Notes: generated by a model from the letters alone, not told the origin. A stretch of 19,983 nucleotides of DNA from CAZOZK01 sp964584245 (GCA_964584245.1 CAZOZK010000004.1:1-19983); one strand, 5' to 3'; counted from the stretch's first letter, positions 7,037 to 15,313 are shown. Made by a program: numbers and translations.

Positions 7037-7072
7037 AAAAGCCCATGAAGTTGAAACTTCATGGGCTTTTTT
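7037..7072 (+). terminator. Intrinsic terminator after pilin 7
   Basis: GCCCATGAAGT (7041-7051), a four-base loop and its exact complement ACTTCATGGGC (7056-7066) are followed by TTTTTT. AAAA precedes the stem, so it may also work in reverse. This perfect 11-base-pair stem with a U-run is the clearest terminator in the window. Confidence 0.93.
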
Positions 7073-7124
7073 GTTATCTTTCAAACCCTTTCACAACCCA
7101 TAGTTTTACTCTTATGAGATAAAA

Positions 7125-7133
7125 TGATATACT
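7125..7133 (+). promoter_or_regulatory. Extended -10 promoter of pilins 8 and 9
   Basis: TGA-TATACT, with the hexamer at 7128-7133, ends eight bases before the ATG at 7142. Transcription would begin almost exactly at the start codon. It lies just after the terminator of pilin 7, as expected for a new unit. Confidence 0.6.
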
Positions 7134-7141
7134 ATGATCGT

Positions 7142-7747
7142 ATGAAGTCATTAAATAATAAGTACTCAATTCTAATAGTATGTGCTGTATTCATGGCATT
7201 TCTCTTTTTGCCTGTTACTACTGCACAAGCTTCCGGCATCAAAACAACTACTGATACAAGAAAAGGTCAAGTTATCACGACTACTGAAGATTCAACTTTG
7301 TACCTAACCACAACCGTCGCCACACCAAGTGGTGAAGTAGTCACAACTAGCACTCGTTCACAAACGCAAGGAAATGGTATACTTGGTGATATGTTTACTC
7401 TGCCAACTGGGTACGCTACTGATATCACTCAGCTTTTCAATGCCCTATTGAGTTTGGTCATGTTTATTTCGATTCTGTTAGTTTTTTTCTATTTGATTTC
7501 CGGATCTTTTGAATGGATTACATCTGGCGGCGACAAGGGGAAAATTGATCAAGCCCGCGGAAAAATGTTAGCAGCAGTTGTAGGACTAATCATAGTTGCT
7601 TCCTCCTACGCGGTTTTTATGGTAATAATTCAGTTTTTGGGATTCGAGAGTTTTGCCGATGTATTTAAAAACCTAAATATCAACTCCAATACCACAATAC
7701 TTGATGGAAATCAGGCAGAAGATAAATCATTAAAAGAATTACTGTAA
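7142..7747 (+). CDS. Type IV secretion pilin-like protein 8
   Basis: A 201-residue paralogue, the longest of the nine. The signal peptide (MKSLNNKYSILIVCAVFMAF on) probably ends after TAQA. A Thr-rich extension of about 60 residues precedes the shared block LPTGYATDITQLF, helix 1, the loop FEWITSGGDKGKIDQARGKM and helix 2 (VVGLIIVASSYAVFMVIIQFLGF); a tail of about 35 residues follows. The Thr-rich region could be surface-exposed or modified; this is inference. Start 7142 is preferred to an in-frame ATG at 7124 because the -10 hexamer would lie inside the longer reading and 7142 gives a clean signal peptide. Its stop overlaps the next start (TAATG). Confidence 0.82.
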   Translation: MKSLNNKYSILIVCAVFMAFLFLPVTTAQASGIKTTTDTRKGQVITTTEDSTLYLTTTVATPSGEVVTTSTRSQTQGNGILGDMFTLPTGYATDITQLFNALLSLVMFISILLVFFYLISGSFEWITSGGDKGKIDQARGKMLAAVVGLIIVASSYAVFMVIIQFLGFESFADVFKNLNINSNTTILDGNQAEDKSLKELL

Positions 7748-8238
7748 TGTTAGATAAAATCAGAAAATATATACCAAAGATTATAGCAATTGGCTTTTTG
7801 GTTATGAATTTTTCTTTTTTTAGTTTAGTACTACCAACTAGTCAAGCTCTTGCTATGAATGGCCCACAAGCTTGGACAGATGGCGTATGCGCATATACTG
7901 ATCCAACTGGGGAAAATACCGTTGCAACAATCCAAGGCCTTCAGTGTTTACTTGCAAATGTACTTAGTATCGCTATCACATTTATTGGCATAATTGCCTT
8001 TTTCATTTTTATGATCTCATCAATCAAAATCATGGTCTCAGGTGGAAACTCAAAAGGAATGGAAGAAGCGAGAGGTTCTATGACTTACGCGGTGGTCGGC
8101 ATAATCGTTGCACTATCTGCATTTTTGATACTCAATCTAATTTCGTCATTCACTGGAGTCAACTTCACCGAGTTTATTATTCCTGATCCAAGTAAAATGT
8201 GGGAGCCTGGTATGCAGGCAGCTCCTGTTAGCCCCTAA
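7747..8238 (+). CDS. Type IV secretion pilin-like protein 9
   Basis: A 163-residue paralogue, translationally coupled to pilin 8 by a one-base stop/start overlap. The signal peptide (residues 1 to about 37) ends SQALA. The mature N terminus holds a Cys pair (GVCAYTDP ... QGLQCLL) that could form a disulfide, not seen in most other copies. Helix 1 (IAITFIGIIAFFIFMISSI) is followed by the divergent loop IKIMVSGGNSKGMEEARGSM, where GGD has become GGN and the Trp is lost, and helix 2 (AVVGIIVALSAFLILNLISSF). With pilin 1 it forms the divergent ends of the array and may have a specialised place, for example at a pilus tip or base; that is inference. Confidence 0.78.
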   Translation: MLDKIRKYIPKIIAIGFLVMNFSFFSLVLPTSQALAMNGPQAWTDGVCAYTDPTGENTVATIQGLQCLLANVLSIAITFIGIIAFFIFMISSIKIMVSGGNSKGMEEARGSMTYAVVGIIVALSAFLILNLISSFTGVNFTEFIIPDPSKMWEPGMQAAPVSP

Positions 8239-8264
8239 CTGTTGTTCTGCTCCCGTTACTTTCT

Positions 8265-8273
8265 TGGTATAAT
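8265..8273 (+). promoter_or_regulatory. Extended -10 promoter of the 1288-residue exported protein
   Basis: TGG-TATAAT, with a perfect hexamer at 8268-8273, ends eight bases before the ATG at 8282. The predicted start is within about two bases of the ATG, so this mRNA is probably leaderless. Confidence 0.65.
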
Positions 8274-8281
8274 AGACTCTC

Positions 8282-11200
8282 ATGTTACGTAATCTGTCCA
8301 GACTAACATTTATTTTTGCAACCTTACTTAGCTTTGGATTTTTTTCCCTATTCTCACCCCGCTTTGCACATGCACAAGTAATTGGCACGCATCTGGGTCA
8401 AGGAGATATTACTGCTCAAGTCGAGATCATGGACTTTTTGTCACAAAAAGTTAAAAGTCCAGAAAAATTCCCAGTCACTCTCATGATAGAGGTGACTAAC
8501 TCACGTGATCAAATCAAAAAGTTGGCTGACAAAGTTAAGGCTGTGGGTTTTATACCAATTGTTCGTATCAATCTTGTCTGTGCACCTGCAGGAATTAGCA
8601 ATGGCAAGGCAACAGTTGAAGCCGTACGAGATGAATTTGGCGATGGAGTTGCAATAGTTTGGGGAAATGAAATCAATAATGAAACTGAATGTAAGGACCT
8701 TGACGTATTTGCTACAGGATTTCAAAATGTACGTAATTTATTGGCGGGTAGATCTGGAGGAATTGGCCCTGCAGCCCTCGACTTTTATCATCCAAACCGT
8801 GCTGTGGATTTACTAAAACTTACAGATCCAAATATCCAACAAAACTACACCGGTGCCCAAGTCTATTTTTCTAACTCATATGGCTGCCAAGGACAAACAA
8901 AAGATAGTTGTGATCCCGCTGCAACTGAAACCCACAAACAAGGGTATGAGGAATTACTAAAGCTTGGTAGTAATTTTTACATGACTGAGTTTAGTTTGTC
9001 TCCTGCTAATAGAGATGATAATGCTCCAGATGCTGACCTTAAAAAAGTGGTCGAATTTATTGAAACCCGTGCAGCAGAAACAGGTGCCATAGCAGTCACT
9101 CCACTTATTCGCAATGTGTGTAACGAAGATGGAGATTGGTTGCTGTTTATTACCGGAGATCAAGCAAAAAATTCTAGTGGAGAGGCCGAAGTCTACACCT
9201 TCACAAAATCAAAAGTTCCAATCGAAAACTGCTCGAGTACCAATAAAGATCCGTATTACCTCTACCCAATTCCTGCGCTGTATGAAGAGTTTGGAAATGA
9301 AGACGAAAAAAAGCAAGCACTCATCTCACAATTAAATCAGCAAGGCTATCAGGCACAATGTTTGTCGCCAGAAATTAGTATTAATGCTGTAGTCAATGCG
9401 ATACAAGATCCAAGTCTATATAGCCAAGTCTTCCCGAATGACATTTTGGAAACTGAAATCAGCTATGATGTCAATTTTACTGATGCAAAAGTACCTGGCT
9501 GGCGGTTAGATGGAGATTTTGACCTCACAGTCGTAAACTCACTCGAAACTTTGTTTGGATTTAGGAAAGAAGCTGAAAATGTGTTACCAAATTCCAGTAA
9601 AAAAATGGAAGAAGCAATCGTGTATCGCTCATTGGGTTTGATTGAACAATGTGTACAGCAATCCAAAACGCTCGATACGGTCAGAACTATGTGTAATAAA
9701 CTCGAGAATCCTGATGCGTGTGCGCTTAACTCAACAATTAAGGTTGCAGATGCAGAATTTGAACTGTTTGCGCTTTTCCAAGAAATGAACAATCGCATAA
9801 ACACCCAAATGAGTACTATCCAAGGTATGGATCGTGAAAAAGCGCGCAAAAAAGTTTGTGAAGCAATCCAGCCAAAAGCAAATGAACAAGTTAGCGTCAA
9901 TGAAAAAAACTTCCGTACAGCTCTCAGCAAAGTTCCGCTTTTTATGTCAAAAGCATATCGTTTAGGGTTTTTAGTCATGAGTATTGAACAAAAGAATCCA
10001 GAAGGTGAGGTGAGTGATCTAAATCCTTTCCGCTTCATGCGTAAAAACGATGCTGGCCAGTTTACAAAACACGACGTACGCGTCTTTACCTTCAAGATTC
10101 CCGACATCGGCACAAATAAAGATATCAACAGTGATATCTACTATGCAGATGCGCTAGATATAACCAGAAATACTATTTTGAGCAAAGAGCAGCAAGATTT
10201 ACTCGAGGAAAATTATAGAACGCTAATTACTGCAGAAAATATTTATACTGATACATCAAACATGCCTATTTTGTGTGAGGCGGAAAAATCCCCGTACTGC
10301 AAGCTCCCTGGAGTCCAGGCTCTAATCGAGTATGTAAACACCTATTTGCGTCCGCAATCTTTGGTTAAAGCTCCCTATTTGGATGAAAAATTATTTATTC
10401 CAGAAACCGCTTCGACCGACGAACTAACTAGCCTTGCCCAGGTTGGAATTAGTGAATACATGCCTGGCAAAATTAATCAGAAGGAATTTAAAATGTTGCT
10501 TACTGATCCAAAGTTTGAAGAGTGTGCAGTTGGCCCGGACGAGCTCCCCTATCAAGAAATTTTAGAGATTTTTTCTTCTGGAGAGATAACAGAAGGCTCT
10601 GATGGCCAAATCTTCTCTGGTGAAAATGATCTGTACGAAGATGCTCAAAAATCTGGAATTTCACAATCATTCCCAAGTGGCACAGAAGGTGATCCAGGTC
10701 CATTTTCATTTTTGAGTCAAGCAAAAGCACGTAAAAGCAATGAACTAGCCGCAGCATTTACAGAGACAAATGAAGAAAACAAAATCAAAATTAAAAGCTA
10801 TCTAGTAGTCCCCCAAGGTTATTATCTTGGAGCAACTGAAGACGCACTTGCAGGAAGATTTTTGTCTACCAATCAAAAGAAAAAAATGATTGAGTCGATG
10901 AAACCAAATCCAATTAATGAAAATGCAGAAAGAAGTGTCAGCAAGTTCTTTGCTATCGATGGACTTGGACAAAAAATTCAAGAAACGATCGTGCAAGGTA
11001 AAACCATTGTTGAGCTGGGAAACCCTGTTAACTGTGTGGAACCTGGCGCAGCCAATATAAATGGGAGAACAACTGAGCTAGGAACTACAGAAGACGAGCA
11101 GACAGAGGAAAGTGAAGAATCCCAAGCAACCGGAAATCCTCGCACATGTAACACAATTGAGTTGGCAGTAAAACACGCGATTTCTCCTGGAAATGTCATG

Positions 11201-12148
11201 CCTAGAATTCACGGTGGATTACTGGGTGAATTTTACATATCTATGCAAAAATCGTTATTGGCGCTTGATAGTGAGGATTGGGAGTACATGAATTCATGTC
11301 AAACGATCGAGGAATTGATCAAAGGAACATGTCAGGGTGGCCCGATCAAAAATCCGACAAGATTGGCCACTGCTAATTTAGAGTTAGTTGGAGTTGCTCA
11401 ATGTGTGGATGGAAGTGGAAGCATGACTGCTGGTGAAACAGCCATACATTTTGCAAGCAGTAGGAATCCAGCTTGTAATGCCTTTGTGAGTAGTGATAAA
11501 TATGGTTCATATGCAATTACTCCAGAGGGAGAAAATATATTGTCACTCACGGAGTATCTTGGCAGTAATTTCCACTATATTCCTAATTGGAAAAATCCAG
11601 ATGATCTACCGTTTGGAAATGCGAAAGAATTTTGTGAGAAACTCTACTCATTTGCCGCCTGTACTTTCCCTGGGGCACTGCTACAAAATCCAGTTAACTC
11701 TGACGGACAATGGGATGACGCAGGGACAATGACTGCTTGCGAATACGTTGTGGAAAAAGCTCAAGAGGCAGGAGTAAGCCCTCGTTTTGCTATGGCAATT
11801 TGGGGTGAGGAATCAGGATTTAGTGCAGATCAATTTAGAAATGCATATGCGTTTGGTATTACTTCACAAGAACCATTAGATCTTAAAGCACAGGTTGCAT
11901 CATTCGTAGGGACTGTGGCAAATGGAAGATATGAAAAGAATCCAGTGCATACAACCCATGCAGCAGGCATTGACACAGATAGAGAAAATGCAAATGCATA
12001 TCTTGATTTCTTGGAGCAGTATTCAGACGAAAAACCAGGATCAAACCAATTCTGTACCAACAAATTCTTCCCGGGTCAGGTCAAAACATATTATGACTTC
12101 TTGAATGAAACTACGCTTAGGAATAATTATCCAGGTGCTAGAGAATAG
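8282..12148 (+). CDS. Exported bifunctional wall enzyme: TIM-barrel glycosidase-like plus lytic-transglycosylase-like
   Basis: A 1288-residue secreted protein. Residues 1-31 are a signal peptide ending AHA before Q. Residues 32 to about 300 look like a clan-A glycoside hydrolase barrel: VIGTHLG on the first strand, VRINL, IVWGNEIN with a candidate acid/base E130, and FYMTEFSLS with a candidate nucleophile E236. A long middle part with scattered Cys follows, which I cannot assign. The last 130 residues resemble a lysozyme-like lytic transglycosylase: FAMAIWGEESGFSA (E1177 as the ESGF catalytic Glu), then NAYAFGITS and a late KTYYDFLNE helix. Such domains (VirB1-like) open peptidoglycan for type IV secretion. 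Position directly after nine pilins fits that job. The TIM-barrel call is by motif only. A stop at 12146-12148 faces the convergent DHH-like gene. Confidence 0.7.
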   Translation: MLRNLSRLTFIFATLLSFGFFSLFSPRFAHAQVIGTHLGQGDITAQVEIMDFLSQKVKSPEKFPVTLMIEVTNSRDQIKKLADKVKAVGFIPIVRINLVCAPAGISNGKATVEAVRDEFGDGVAIVWGNEINNETECKDLDVFATGFQNVRNLLAGRSGGIGPAALDFYHPNRAVDLLKLTDPNIQQNYTGAQVYFSNSYGCQGQTKDSCDPAATETHKQGYEELLKLGSNFYMTEFSLSPANRDDNAPDADLKKVVEFIETRAAETGAIAVTPLIRNVCNEDGDWLLFITGDQAKNSSGEAEVYTFTKSKVPIENCSSTNKDPYYLYPIPALYEEFGNEDEKKQALISQLNQQGYQAQCLSPEISINAVVNAIQDPSLYSQVFPNDILETEISYDVNFTDAKVPGWRLDGDFDLTVVNSLETLFGFRKEAENVLPNSSKKMEEAIVYRSLGLIEQCVQQSKTLDTVRTMCNKLENPDACALNSTIKVADAEFELFALFQEMNNRINTQMSTIQGMDREKARKKVCEAIQPKANEQVSVNEKNFRTALSKVPLFMSKAYRLGFLVMSIEQKNPEGEVSDLNPFRFMRKNDAGQFTKHDVRVFTFKIPDIGTNKDINSDIYYADALDITRNTILSKEQQDLLEENYRTLITAENIYTDTSNMPILCEAEKSPYCKLPGVQALIEYVNTYLRPQSLVKAPYLDEKLFIPETASTDELTSLAQVGISEYMPGKINQKEFKMLLTDPKFEECAVGPDELPYQEILEIFSSGEITEGSDGQIFSGENDLYEDAQKSGISQSFPSGTEGDPGPFSFLSQAKARKSNELAAAFTETNEENKIKIKSYLVVPQGYYLGATEDALAGRFLSTNQKKKMIESMKPNPINENAERSVSKFFAIDGLGQKIQETIVQGKTIVELGNPVNCVEPGAANINGRTTELGTTEDEQTEESEESQATGNPRTCNTIELAVKHAISPGNVMPRIHGGLLGEFYISMQKSLLALDSEDWEYMNSCQTIEELIKGTCQGGPIKNPTRLATANLELVGVAQCVDGSGSMTAGETAIHFASSRNPACNAFVSSDKYGSYAITPEGENILSLTEYLGSNFHYIPNWKNPDDLPFGNAKEFCEKLYSFAACTFPGALLQNPVNSDGQWDDAGTMTACEYVVEKAQEAGVSPRFAMAIWGEESGFSADQFRNAYAFGITSQEPLDLKAQVASFVGTVANGRYEKNPVHTTHAAGIDTDRENANAYLDFLEQYSDEKPGSNQFCTNKFFPGQVKTYYDFLNETTLRNNYPGARE

Positions 12149-12189
12149 TTTCAAGTTCTTTTGAGAGAAATTGGAAGAAGCGAGATTTT

Positions 12190-13185
12190 TTAAACTCTCG
12201 ATCTACTTGGCATCTGTAAATCTACATTGTTTTTGGGTTGTGATTTTTTGATAGATGCTTTAGTGTTTGAAGTAGTTGATATGGTCTCAGGCTTGATAAC
12301 TGGATTCACTGAGCTAGCTTGGAACTGTGTTTTAAATTGTTGGGCCATTTGTGTATTGGGTGAAATTTGCATGTTTTGCTTGGATTTGGGCGCCCTTCGG
12401 GCGCCCATCCTCATCAACTTTGCAACCGACTCAAAAGTGTCGGCCGTTGTAGCCAATGAGCGAAAGGAATCAGTCGCCATCTCAATACCTCTCAACAAAT
12501 ATGTCGCACCCTGCGCAGTGGGACTCAACTGTAGCCCTTCAAAGAACCAGACCAAGGCTTCACTCATAGATCCAAATGAACTCGTGTCCAAATTAAAAGG
12601 CGTCAGCTCAGACTCAACACTGTGCAGCGAAACAACCGGCGCATTACGGATCAACAGTTGATGCGCTTCGTACAGATACTCCAGCTGCTCCCAATCGTGC
12701 ACACCAATGGTAAAAATGACATCGGCCTCTACGCCCGAGTAATCAAACTCAACTTGATCAGCCACCAAAGGCTGTGCTCCACTCTGCGGTTTGATGACCA
12801 AATAAAATTTATCTCCATCATCACTAATATGATAGCTCACACTGTCCACCGACTGCTCGTTATATGGAAAACTCACGGTTAAATTTCGATTGCCAATTTT
12901 TTGTTTAATAAGCTCAAGATCGCTCTGCGCAATTGGCGCTGTGTTATCAGAAAAATCTGACCCACCACCAGCTACTCCATGCTCCCCACTCAATTTTCCT
13001 GCTTCCAAAATTCCTAAATCAGAACAAGCCAACTCAACATGCTGACCTATTTGAGTCAAACTCGTTGCCAACGCCAATGCAGTTAACACTTGATCCGAAC
13101 TAGGCTTAGATCGCAGGAAAATAATACTGTTTTTTGCCTGGCGAACAAGGTTCCCAATCTCGGTTAATGAATCTGCATTTATCAT
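12190..13185 (-). CDS. DHH-phosphoesterase-like protein with degenerate active site
   Basis: A 331-residue protein. The first 250 residues follow the order of DHH/DHHA1-type phosphoesterases (NrnA-like): IIFLRSKPSSDQVLTALALA where active enzymes have HxxPDGDA, then VIFTIGVHDWEQLEYL, then VVSLHSVESELTPF where the DHH triplet should be, then SMSEALVWFFEGL and LLRGIEMATDSFR. Most metal ligands are missing, so it is probably not a normal nuclease or phosphatase; a binding or regulatory role is possible. The last 65 residues are a basic, Ser/Gln/Asn-rich tail with no fold I recognise. The start at 13185 is chosen over an in-frame ATG at 13209 because an extended -10 (13195-13200) lies between them. 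It sits between two secretion-type genes but on the other strand, so a link is uncertain. Confidence 0.65.
   Translation of the reverse strand: MINADSLTEIGNLVRQAKNSIIFLRSKPSSDQVLTALALATSLTQIGQHVELACSDLGILEAGKLSGEHGVAGGGSDFSDNTAPIAQSDLELIKQKIGNRNLTVSFPYNEQSVDSVSYHISDDGDKFYLVIKPQSGAQPLVADQVEFDYSGVEADVIFTIGVHDWEQLEYLYEAHQLLIRNAPVVSLHSVESELTPFNLDTSSFGSMSEALVWFFEGLQLSPTAQGATYLLRGIEMATDSFRSLATTADTFESVAKLMRMGARRAPKSKQNMQISPNTQMAQQFKTQFQASSVNPVIKPETISTTSNTKASIKKSQPKNNVDLQMPSRSRV
12388..12406. repeat. Perfect GC-rich inverted repeat inside the DHH-like gene
   Basis: GGGCGCCC, a three-base loop TTC, and GGGCGCCC: an 8-base-pair perfect GC stem in otherwise AT-rich DNA. It falls where the conserved domain ends and the low-complexity tail begins, and encodes MGARRAPK. 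No U-run follows on either strand, so it is not a normal terminator. Confidence 0.7.
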
Positions 13186-13194
13186 AGTGTGTTT

Positions 13195-13222
13195 TGTATC
13201 ACAGCGCATCCAAAAGAATCAA
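13195..13222 (-). promoter_or_regulatory. Promoter of the DHH-like gene
   Basis: Read on the minus strand: TTGATT (13222-13217), a 16-base spacer, and TGT-GATACA (hexamer 13200-13195), nine bases before the ATG at 13185. Predicted leader of one to three bases. Confidence 0.5.
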
Positions 13223-13272
13223 TGCGGAACAGATGTGTAACGACCTGTTTTTTCATACTTTTTACTACTTTC

Positions 13273-13332
13273 TTGTACTACTAGTGATACTACATATAAC
13301 CGCTTGTGTACATGAGGTAATCAAGGTAAAAT
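13273..13332 (+). promoter_or_regulatory. Promoter region of the VirB6/TrbL-like gene
   Basis: Two hexamer pairs are possible: TTGTAC (13273-13278) with TATAAC (13295-13300), 16 bases apart, and TTGTGT (13304-13309) with TAAAAT (13327-13332), 17 bases apart. A third -10-like TGG-TAATAC (13351-13356) is too close to the ATG. Sequence alone cannot choose. Three TACTAC copies (13263, 13276, 13288) overlap the first pair and could be an operator. Confidence 0.4.
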
Positions 13333-13360
13333 ATGCTGGTAGCGTATTGGTAATACTACT

Positions 13361-15313
13361 ATGAATCGAACACCTGCCCACAGAATCTTTTCCTCCGCAA
13401 TTGCTCTGGTATTTGTGTTCGCTGTAGTCGCTTTCGTTACTGTTCCCCTTTTTTCTAAAACTCTTGGCACTGTGAATGTTGCACTGGCGCAGTTTGCTGA
13501 AACACCCCCTGGTGCTTCAACCGGCATTAGTGATACCCCACCTGGTGCTGCCAGACCTGGCAGACGTGCTGACCCCGGGGATGAGCCGACTGGAGTTAGG
13601 GAAATTGAAGATTTTAAAAAAGCTGTTAATCAAAGCGACAAAGGTGATATCAATCTAGGAGGTTTTATTAATGATTCTACAGTTACCCATATGGGCTCAT
13701 GGTATTGTATACTTGTTAGCTGTTTTCAAGGTGTTGCAGAAGATGAAGTGGCATCGAGCGGGATCATCCCTGGACTTGGAAAAGCAATCGGCTTCATGTA
13801 TGAAAATCCACCTGCATCGTCACAGCAATATGTTGCGTATGTTCTTAAGTCAGCAGGGGTGAATATAGCACAACCAGCGTATGCCCAGTTTGGCGGACTT
13901 GGCTTTTCTTCTTTGCTCCCCATCCTTGATACCTGGGTACGTATGAGAAACTTAGCTTACCTTTTCTTCGTTATACTGTTTGTTGTCATTGGATTCATGA
14001 TTATGTTCCGCCAAAAACTCGGTGGACAAACTGTCGTTACGGTTCAACAAGCAATTCCTCAAATCATAATTTCACTTTTGGCGGTAACCTTTTCATTTGC
14101 AATTGCTGGATTACTTATTGATCTTATGTATCTCTCTATGTACTTGTTACTAGCATTGTTTGAAAATACGAATAGTGGAAGATATATGTCTGGAAATTTA
14201 TTCGTACTCGGTGGCAATTTAATGACTCAAGGAGTTAGCACATTAAATGGATCAATCATTGAATTAGTACATAGTGTGTTCGGTCAAAACTTTCTTACAG
14301 ACATTTTTGCGGGAACTGTAGGACTTGGTGGTTCACTTGTGTTTGCTATAGCAATTGCAATACGACTTTTTACACTTTTTTTCTTGTTACTAAAAACCTA
14401 CATTGGTATCATCTTAAGTATAGTAACTGCCCCAATTGCCCTCATGCTTGGCGCAATTCCAGGTAAAAATAATTTTTCTGCCTGGATTAAGGGGCTTATT
14501 GGTAACTTAGCAGCCTTTCCAACAGTTCTTTTCGTTTTATTGCTATTTGAAAGTCTCACTGAAAATATTAATAGAGGTCAAACTGGTGGGTTTGTTCCTC
14601 CCTACTTGGGTGGTAATGGATCTGCTGCTGCAGTAAGTAACATGATAGGTATTGGCATGATATTAATCATTCCAACTATTGTTGAAGAGGTAAAGAAAGC
14701 ACTCGGCGCTGGAGACGGCGTCTTTGGCCCATACGGCAAAGCACTCAGTGAATCTGTTGGCGCTGGCTGGAAACGATACGGAGGAGCTGGTGCCAAGGCT
14801 ATTGGGACTGGAGCTGCTATGGGCGTAGGAGCTGCAGCTGGAGGCGTGGGGGGAGCAATAATTGGAGGTGGTAATAAAGCAATTAGAGGTAAATATGGAG
14901 AGATCCTTCAGGGAGTTAAGAAAGGTGCAGGAAGAGGTGCTCTGTATGGCGCTGTAACACCTCCTTTGGCTAGACTGGCTCCGGGATTAATTAAGAGTAC
15001 ATATAACTTAACAAAAGAAGAAGTAACACAATTGGCACAAAGAAAGATCTTGGAGTCTGCATATAGTGGTATGGGTAATAACCAGAACATAGTTGTTAAA
15101 ACCGGGAAGAATATTATTGGTTCACAACTACAACGTTTGAGACAGAATATGTACGGACCTCAATACAATCCAAATCAACCATTCACTCTACCAGTGACAC
15201 CTACTGCTGGTGCAAACAATGCTGCTGCAACCAATACTGGGCAAACTACAAATACTCAGCCACAGCAACCGCAAGCTTACGTACCTCCAAAGGTTGGAGC
15301 TAGATCATTTTAA
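13361..15313 (+). CDS. Polytopic VirB6/TrbL-like type IV secretion membrane protein
   Basis: A 650-residue inner-membrane protein. A long signal sequence (residues 1 to about 43, ending VALA before Q) and a Pro/Gly-rich linker (PPGASTGISDTPPGAARPG) precede an exported domain of about 100 residues. Membrane helices follow at about residues 196-214, 231-268 (two), 321-366 (two), 378-400 and 427-443. The pattern of several helices with a conserved central block, then a Gly/Ala-rich segment (about 466-530) and a Gln/Pro/Asn-rich tail, fits VirB6/TrbL proteins, which line the inner-membrane channel of type IV secretion systems. It would be the channel partner for the pilins upstream. No ATPase gene is next to it; its downstream neighbour is convergent. 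Family assignment rests on topology and context, not on a catalytic motif. Confidence 0.7.
   Translation: MNRTPAHRIFSSAIALVFVFAVVAFVTVPLFSKTLGTVNVALAQFAETPPGASTGISDTPPGAARPGRRADPGDEPTGVREIEDFKKAVNQSDKGDINLGGFINDSTVTHMGSWYCILVSCFQGVAEDEVASSGIIPGLGKAIGFMYENPPASSQQYVAYVLKSAGVNIAQPAYAQFGGLGFSSLLPILDTWVRMRNLAYLFFVILFVVIGFMIMFRQKLGGQTVVTVQQAIPQIIISLLAVTFSFAIAGLLIDLMYLSMYLLLALFENTNSGRYMSGNLFVLGGNLMTQGVSTLNGSIIELVHSVFGQNFLTDIFAGTVGLGGSLVFAIAIAIRLFTLFFLLLKTYIGIILSIVTAPIALMLGAIPGKNNFSAWIKGLIGNLAAFPTVLFVLLLFESLTENINRGQTGGFVPPYLGGNGSAAAVSNMIGIGMILIIPTIVEEVKKALGAGDGVFGPYGKALSESVGAGWKRYGGAGAKAIGTGAAMGVGAAAGGVGGAIIGGGNKAIRGKYGEILQGVKKGAGRGALYGAVTPPLARLAPGLIKSTYNLTKEEVTQLAQRKILESAYSGMGNNQNIVVKTGKNIIGSQLQRLRQNMYGPQYNPNQPFTLPVTPTAGANNAAATNTGQTTNTQPQQPQAYVPPKVGARSF

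Noticed and set aside
9463..10128. 221-residue open frame on the minus strand
   Set aside because: It is antisense to the middle of the 1288-residue exported protein, with no promoter or family resemblance.
12149..12200. Possible terminator between the 1288-residue gene and the DHH-like gene (CGAGA/TCTCG and GAGAG/CTCTC)
   Set aside because: The stems are five base pairs, the T run lies in the loop rather than after the stem, and part is coding.
12227..12661. 144-residue open frame on the plus strand
   Set aside because: It lies fully opposite the DHH-like gene, which has a recognisable domain pattern; this is a mirror frame.
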